This document shows, piece after piece, positions 56,941 through 64,000 of a stretch of DNA of 64,000 bases (position 1 is its first letter; every line of letters begins with the position of its first letter). Origin of the DNA: Numida meleagris (lineage: Eukaryota; Chordata; Aves; Galliformes; Numididae); assembly GCF_002078875.1 (NCBI RefSeq), contig NC_034409.1:109339568-109403567 (forward strand). Direction: 5' to 3'. The translations under genes and the position numbers were made by a program. Under the pieces are notes generated by a model that saw only the letters and a program-made list of their open reading frames with translations, was not told the DNA's origin and made no database searches.

Positions 56941-58729
56941 TAGCAATTCTGTTGTTTCTTCTGCATTGCTTTAAAGGTTTAATTACAAAATCTAGAAACC
57001 ACAAAAATTTTGTAACAAGAATTGGCAGTACTTGCTCTACGTCTCAGACATGTGTCCCTCTGGAGAATCCAGCATTTGTAGTGACTTTGAGAAAATACCC
57101 CAGATTTCTGGCATGCCTCTTAGAAGAGAAATCCTGAGCTTTCAAGGGTTGCTTTCTTTCTTACTGTTTCTCTACAGTCAAGCCTGAGGCAGCTGGGACA
57201 AAAATACAGCATTTCCAGTAATGCAATTATGATTTCTGCCCAAGCATAATCATTTATATAAAAATGTATGGCACCCTCAGGAGCAAGCTTCTGGAAACAA
57301 GATGTTTCATGACAATTAAAAATACAGATCTCCTCTCACATTAATCTGCAGCACTTACACTAATACTCAACTGTAATAAATGCTTTCCTTCTTTCTTTCC
57401 AAACCATGTCACAGTTTGAATGACACATAAAATATTTATACAATATTTGCAAATACATTATTCAAGATCCATTTACTGTATTGTGTTGGTATTATAAGAC
57501 AGGTACTATAAAATAGGTGTTGCTTTCCAGACAGGGACAGACACAGCTGGGAAAGCAAACAGCAAGTTATCTCCCAGGGACAGCAGCAAGAACAGGCCCC
57601 CAGGCCATCTGGACACTGACTACTGCACTGTTTTCATTTACCTCCTTGTCCCTTATCTGCCCCTTGCATAACCTGGATGGACAGATCCTGCCAGAGCCGC
57701 TCTTGTCATGCCCCATGCATTTTCCCCTGGGCACTGCTGTGGTGGTGGAGGCCAAGATGGGACGTGGTCCTGTAGGAATAAAAAGCCATGGGGCTGGGGT
57801 AGAGGATAATGCTGACCTATGCTGACATCACCCATGGAAGGGCTGTTGCAGTGGGTTGGATCCTATGGTGCCAAGGAAGTCCTGTCTCAAAGCCTCAGGA
57901 GCCCTGTGCAGACCTAAGAAGCTCCCACAATCTCTTGACTCCCTTCCTCAGGGTACTCCAGTGCTTAGGGTACAAGCTGTGACACAGACCTAGAAGAATT
58001 GCTGCTGGGAAAAGTGAGTGAGAGATGGAACTACAACTTTGTTTCTAATTAATATTCAACCAGTGCTAAGATTCACACAAGTGGAACAAGTTTTCTGAGA
58101 TTTCACATCTCACCAGCAATAGAGCACGTTGCTGGTCTTCCACAGAAGTTCTTAACTGAAATAATGATGTTCATCTCCTTAGCTTAAGTGGCATGCAGCT
58201 GAGACATTTTGAAAATATGGGTGTAAGCAGGAATGTGACAGACCACATAGTGTAAAACATACAAGAAAGAGGTTGTCTCTATAAAGATTTAGCCAGCATT
58301 ACAGTCTTTCCTGGGGGAATTTACAATTTCAGTTATGTCTGGAAAGAGAAATATAAGAGCATGTACTTGTATGACAGCCACTATCTCAAATGAGACACTG
58401 GTGACTTATATGTAGACATTCAAAAATAAAACCATAAGCTGGTTCAGCTTAATTTACAGAATTAACATCAGGGACTATAGATGCTCCCTATAACAAACTT
58501 TGAATAGTGGATGAAAAATACCTCACAAGCTAAGAAAAATAACACTCATGTCCCCAGAATATGAATAAAAATTGTACTGGTAGATCCTAGCTACTAATTA
58601 ACAGCGAGGAAGCTATCTAAGCCAAATCAGCAACAATAAAGAGTTATCCAGAGTCATGGGATGTCACTCTCCACTTCTTTTGCTCCTTGTCCTGGTCCTT
58701 GACTTATTGCATGCTGTTGCTTGCATTTT
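56941..58729. other. Gene-poor flank
   Basis: Nothing recognised. Confidence 0.5.
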
Positions 58730-58828
58730 GTTGGTGATCAGCCATGTCCCATCTTGATGGTCCCTTCCAACCCAAGCCATCTGATGATTCAATGATTCGA
58801 TGATTCGATGATTTGATGATTCCATGAC
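58730..58828 (+). mobile_element. CR1 3' end with expanded 8-bp tail repeat
   Basis: gatggtcccttccaacccaa is the CR1 3' region. From about 58784 it runs into about five to six units of an ATGATTCN octamer, longer than the usual two or three. Confidence 0.85.
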
Positions 58829-59205
58829 TAGAGTACTTCTCCAATGCGGAAAGGCTGAAAGAGCTGAAACTGTTCAGCCTGGAGAAGGCTGAAGGAATCT
58901 TGCCAGCTAGTACAATTATCTGAAACACTGATGTTGAAAAGGTGGAGTTAGTGGTGTCCAGTGCTATGACAACAGGCAGTGGGCACAAACTGAAACACTG
59001 GAGGCTCCATGTGAAAATAAGGAAACAGTTTTTTGTGTGACTAAACAATGAAATAGATTGTGGTGTTTCCCTCCTTGAAGGTCTTCAAAAGTCGCCTGGA
59101 CTTGTTCCTGGGCCACCTGCTCCAGGTATCCTTGCTTGAGCAGAGGTTAGACCACATGGTCTCCAGAGGTCCCTTCCAGCCTCAAACATTTTGTGATTCT
59201 GTGGG
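58829..59205 (+). mobile_element. Older CR1 LINE copy
   Basis: Contains aagagctgaaactgttcagc, cctggagaaggctgaaggaa, gcctggacttgttcctgggc and cagaggtcccttccagcctc, ending tttgtgattctgtggg. Diverged CR1 directly after the previous tail. Confidence 0.82.
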
Positions 59206-61499
59206 AGAATTCTGTCTGAGATACTAAATTGAAAAGCAACATGTTAAACCATTTTCTCAGCCTTGGTGCTACTCTGACCCTACCTTCCTGCTGTATTGGA
59301 GCTTCCTTCTAGTTTATGTTGCCCGTCTGTCATGTGTAATGGACTTACACCACTTCAACAGGGAAAAGGGGCTGTCATTCCACCTCAGCAGCCTCTCCTT
59401 CCTTCCTGACCACTTGATCTTCCCAGAGACCACATGCAACACACTCACTGTGATTCTTCTGGCACAAGTGCTTTTGGCCTTTCTCACCTTCCTTTTTACC
59501 CTCACTTTTTGTGAGACTGACTTCCGGTGCTTTTTCTGGTTGATGCTGTTTGATAGTGTGTGTGTTCACAAGCTGGAACAAGGACAGATTATGCCATCCC
59601 TGCTTCTGCTGAGCAGACTCCTTGAAGTGACCTTATGGATGAATTATTTGAGTAAACTCAGAGCAAGGAGGGCTCTATCTCACATGAGAGGGCAGTCTGT
59701 GGGACGCCCTGTGTACTCTGCCTCTGTACCATGTAGGAAAGCAGCCAAGTTGGGTTTTGGGGAACTGCATCCCACAGTATCCAGCTTCTGAGTGGACTGC
59801 TGTTGGGACCCATGCCACACCTGAGCAGCTGGCTGGAAATGTTGAGGCATTTGCTTTCCCAGTGGGTCACTTCTCAGCTATGACAGACATGCTCCAGTGT
59901 AGGAGTATATGGCCCCTTGGCTGACGGATAAAGAACAGGACTGTATAGTGAAGATTTTAAAAATCCTGCCACTCTCTGCTGCTGGAATACACTTTACTAC
60001 CTGACATCTTTTAAGTGTTCAGGAGACAAAGTGTAATCCTCTGAAAGCTTCAGAAATCATTCTGTAAAGGTGACAGCATCCTCCTTCACAGTTGGCTGCC
60101 TGCCTGAAAAGCAAAACTCTAGAGCTGTACCAGATCTGTACAACACTGATGATCTTTAAACTCAAATTAAGATTTCAGACATTAATGGATGTAAGGGCTT
60201 GTGGGTGGTTTTTTTAATAACGTATACTGTTTCATACTCAAACTCCTTTCCCAAGTGAGCTCCTGCACAGAATAAGGATTGAATAAACTATAAGACAAAA
60301 TGCCATAACCTCTTTCAAAAGATATGACAACTTCTGATAATACAAAGACTATGCAAGTTTATATAACTTTTAAATATTCAGTGATTTTTTTTCCCTTCAA
60401 CAGTCTCTGTAAAGCTGTGATTCTGAGGAACCTCCTGGACAGCCTCTTTAGAGATGGCAAAAGCCATGCAGATGGTGTTCCTTAGTCCTGCATCCCAACT
60501 AGAGTGTGGCCAGCAATGCCCTGAATCAGAATATTCTCTTAAGCACTGGGCCTGAACCTCCAGTATCACTGACTCAGCTCCAGTCAATCTTAATTGAATA
60601 TTTAATTCCCACAGATTAAAAAAAAAAAAAGCTTCTTCTGCATTGGACATTATTTAACCACTTTAGAATGCTCTAAGAAAAACACTGTGCAGCACGTTCA
60701 ATATTGATAGAGAATACCACTGATACCACTAGATCTGTATTCTCCCACTAATTGATACTCCAGCACCATGTATGAAGCCATCAACCATGTTCATCTTGGG
60801 CAGAGGTGCTCATCAGGGTAAATGCATGGGTTCAGGCAGGAGAACAGGCATGGTCAAGCTCCAGCTGCTGCAGAGCTGAGTAGCCAGGGCATAATGTTAG
60901 AAGTGAGTGGAAGGAAGCAATGGGATGAAGAGGGCTCTGGAGAAAGGGTTGTGGTCAGGCACTGGATGTTGGTTGGTCACTTCTGCCTGTTTAGCTTTCA
61001 GGGCTTCCAGAGGTTAGTGGCTCCCTTGGGGAGGGAACAGAGAAATTTTTCCTACAGACTTCTGTATTTAGTGTGTGCTATTATCTTATGTGGTCTAACC
61101 TCATGTTTTAGGGTTTTTGGTAATGTTTGTTTTGTGTGAAGAGTCCTGTTTGGGGTTATAAAGTATAAGAATTAAAAATGGGCATTTTTCTAACATACAC
61201 TTCAAAGTGACTTCATTACACAGTGGCCAGCTAACTATACTAGGCTATACTAAGTCAAGGTACTGTTGATTGAAGAAATGATATGTCCTGTAATATTCTT
61301 AACCTCAGTACTGGGGCATGAAAACTGGGCTGTGCTGTCCTGTGAGCTTGGGGAGATGCATCTGCTGAAGGTCAAGGTGTATCCAGGTGTCTGTACTGAG
61401 TCCCCGCACTTTAATCTTTAGGATGTCTTTGGTGTTACTTAATGGCTTATGAGAGCCAAACATGAAGAAGAAAATGGCAGGGAAGGATGTGGCCAGGAT
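59206..61499. other. Gene-poor flank
   Basis: A 150-codon open frame at 59339-59791 has no recognisable domain. Nothing else recognised. Confidence 0.45.
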
Positions 61500-61775
61500 G
61501 ACCTGGATTAGAAGTAAGGTAATGCCTTATGTTGCACCAAGGGAGGTTCAGATTGGATGTTAGGAAAAATTTCTTCTCAGGAAGAGCAGTGAGGCAGTGG
61601 CACAGGCTTCCTGGGATGGTGGTGGAGTCACCATCCCTGGAGGTGTTCAAGAGCCGTGTGGATGTGGCACTGAGGGACATGGGCAGTAGGCGTGGTGGGG
61701 ATGGGCTGATGGTTGGACTTGATGGTCTTAGTGGTCTTTTCCCATCTTAATGATTCTATGAGTCTGTGATTCTAA
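61500..61775 (+). mobile_element. CR1 LINE 3' region
   Basis: Plus-strand peptide [20 protein letters not shown] and [20 protein letters not shown], ending near tgattctatgagtctgtgat. Same subfamily look as the copies at 33818 and 39650. Confidence 0.93.
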
Positions 61776-64000
61776 GTTGTCCTCATCAATGAGTAAGTGA
61801 CAGCTGCATAACAATGCTCTAATTAATGCAAGGTCAGGTTATTATATCCACACTCTCCTCCTCAGATCTTCTGTTCTGTGCCTACTCCTGGACCATTCCC
61901 TGTTCATGCTGTCAGAACTACACTCAGAGATGACTTGGTTGGCAGGCTATACAGAAAGTTAACTGATTGCTTTAATGAAGAAAGCCTGAAGTTCCACATG
62001 CTCTTTGCTAACTGTTGCTAATGAATTGCTGAAGTAAAGATGTTTGAAGTCCCTGAACTGGATCAATGTCTGCTATTAATTCTTCAGTGGACACCACCAA
62101 TGATTTCAAGCTTAATTAGGCATGAAATTACATTCCTAACCCTTATTTCACGTGCATGACTTGGATTACCAAAAAAAAGGAGTAAAGTGAAAAAAAAAAC
62201 CAGCCTAAATGTCCTATTGACTTTGTTCAAAGCCCAAATGTTTGTGTCGTAACCGAATGCAAAGATCAATAAAATATTCTGCTTCTGATAATAGCTTTCT
62301 CTTTGGTACATCTTACCTAAATCTACCTGACAGGATGGTCTAGAAGGAGAAGCCAAAGTGTGCTGTAAAAAAGCACCTAACTTCCTTCAACCAGCAGCAG
62401 ACTGCATCTGGTGGGTATGTGGTTGAAAACAGTGGAAAAATAGACCAAGTCAAGGGAAAACAGGGTCTGACAGAATTGGTAATTGAGACAGTTTCTTTGC
62501 TAAAATAAGAAAGAGCAGGGAGAGACACTTTCTCTCTGTTAGGAGAAGACCTGCTAGGCTTTTAAAAAAAGATCAGCTAGTGTCTATCCAGAGCTACACA
62601 GCATGCTGGCAAAGAGGCATAAAGTAGCCTGTAAATCAATTGGCTGACACTGGAGGTGTTCATCAAGAAGACTGGATGTGATGAACCTGAGAATCTGACC
62701 TGATGCCTTCATTTGGCTTTTGTTGATGGCTGGACATTGAATGCTCTATCAGCACAAGATGATAAAATTCAAGAGTTGTAGACAGAAAGTGGTGATACAA
62801 TACTTCCAGAAGGTGTTGGCTATGTTTTGGACTGATGTAGATATGAGGCAGCAGGGGCGAAATATTCAGATAAAGAGTGTATGATGGGCAACTAGGCCCT
62901 CTCTTCTCAAGCATTTATCATTGATTACAACCTGTGTTGGTGTGCTTTGCAGGGAGCAGGGGGGAAAGGAAAATGTCTGGTATAAGGACATTAGAAAACT
63001 TGCAGGTAATTGCACTGAAGTGGAACTGAAATATTTGTACTTGGTCCTGCAGCTGCAGCACAGAAAGCACCTACGAACTGGACCCAGATCTGCCATCTTT
63101 CATTCTTTTGTTATAATATCTTTCTCTTAGTGATCTCTCAAGCCCCCATTTCTCTCCTGCTATTTTTTGTTGTTGTTGTTGTTGTTGTTTCCACTTAAAG
63201 TACAGGTCCTAGCACTTTCATACACTGAGTTTGAAAGGAGATAGGAAAAACAGCTAGATGCTTCACTCTGTAGGTATAAGTTGTGGCAAAGGGCTATTTC
63301 CAAGGCGAGGAGACGGTTGCAGGCCTATATTAATTAAACTCTTACAAGTATTCAGAGCAAAATTGGAAGGAGCCAGTCACTAGTGCAGATGCCCTTAACT
63401 TTGCTTTTCCTTCCCTGAAATGAGGAGAGGCATGCCGGAGCTGAGAGCACTTTGCTGCACTGAGCCTATAAAAGGAGTTACGAAGTGTCAGAGTCAACTT
63501 TGGCCACTGTATCAAGCAACAGCAGAAAGGGAAACCAATCAAAACAAAAGGGACAGAGCAAACAAAATGTAAACGTTCATATAGCAATAACTAGTAACCT
63601 GCTGTTCCCTTCGTTCATCCAGAAAACATGAAATCTATGGATAATCATCATATTCTGTGTGCATTTACTCTCTTTTGTTCCCCAAAGACACCAGAGAGTG
63701 CTGAAAATGAGAATATATAGCAGTAATTACTTCCACAGTGGGCTGGAAAGCAGGAGCTTTTTACCCACACATTACAGTAACGTTGCAGGAGGGGAGGGTT
63801 CATTTTGCAGGGCAGGAATTGGGCAGCGCGCAGAACACAGTGGTGAGTCCTCCTGTCTTTGTAAAGGAGGATATTTGGTTATTTTATGACCATAGATGTC
63901 CAGGCCATCTCTTCAATATGTCATCAGAAATCCTTCCTCTTCTGTGTAGTTTGGATCCAATTCTCTGAAGTGCCCAAATGCACACCGATTTTCTCTGGAC
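61776..64000. other. Gene-poor flank to window end
   Basis: No exon or repeat family recognised apart from a GTT microsatellite. Confidence 0.5.
63169..63190. repeat. (GTT)n microsatellite
   Basis: About seven GTT units. Confidence 0.9.

Noticed and set aside
56046..57004. Open frames of 200-306 codons across 56046-57004
   Set aside because: They are made of the GAAAA/TTTTC repeat and the run of Ns.
59339..59791. 150-codon hydrophobic open frame in the upstream flank
   Set aside because: No recognised family, no splice or promoter context; hydrophobicity follows from T-rich DNA.

Overview
The window looks like nuclear DNA from a bird, most likely a galliform such as chicken, quail or turkey. 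The evidence is a vertebrate gene split into short exons with long introns, and about two dozen copies of the CR1 LINE family. CR1 dominates bird repeats and is recognised here by its C-terminal ORF2 peptide and its ATTCTATGA-type 3' end. There is one assembly gap (56444-56801). I see no bacterial, plasmid or phage features, no CRISPR array and no RNA gene.

The only host gene I can support is a monoamine oxidase (flavin-containing amine oxidase, MAO family) on the minus strand. Thirteen coding exons run from the ATG at 42912 to exon 13 at 328. All thirteen keep the reading frame, have GT/AG borders, and have the lengths I recall for mammalian MAOA/MAOB exons. They encode residues 1-449. The last two exons, with the C-terminal membrane anchor, must lie to the left of the window. 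In MAO-B numbering the FAD-linked Cys397, Lys296, Tyr398 and Tyr435 are present. The selectivity residues Phe199, Asn172 and Ile326 are MAO-A-like, yet the N-terminus is short like MAO-B and the entrance loop (about residues 96-103) is strongly changed. This may be a fast-evolving MAOA orthologue or a third avian MAO-like paralogue.

Layout: 1-42866 is the MAO gene body, with introns filled by CR1 copies. Two are nested CR1 clusters, in intron 5 (10197-13075) and intron 2 (27071-29310). Intron 2 also holds a perfect 76-bp inverted repeat (26052-26220). About 42640-43190 is a GC/CpG-rich promoter region over exon 1. From 43200 to 64000 is gene-poor upstream flank with seven CR1 copies, simple repeats, a GAAAA array containing the gap, and no coding exon I could recognise.

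The window is mostly ordinary. The most unusual items are the divergent MAO entrance loop and the perfect inverted repeat.
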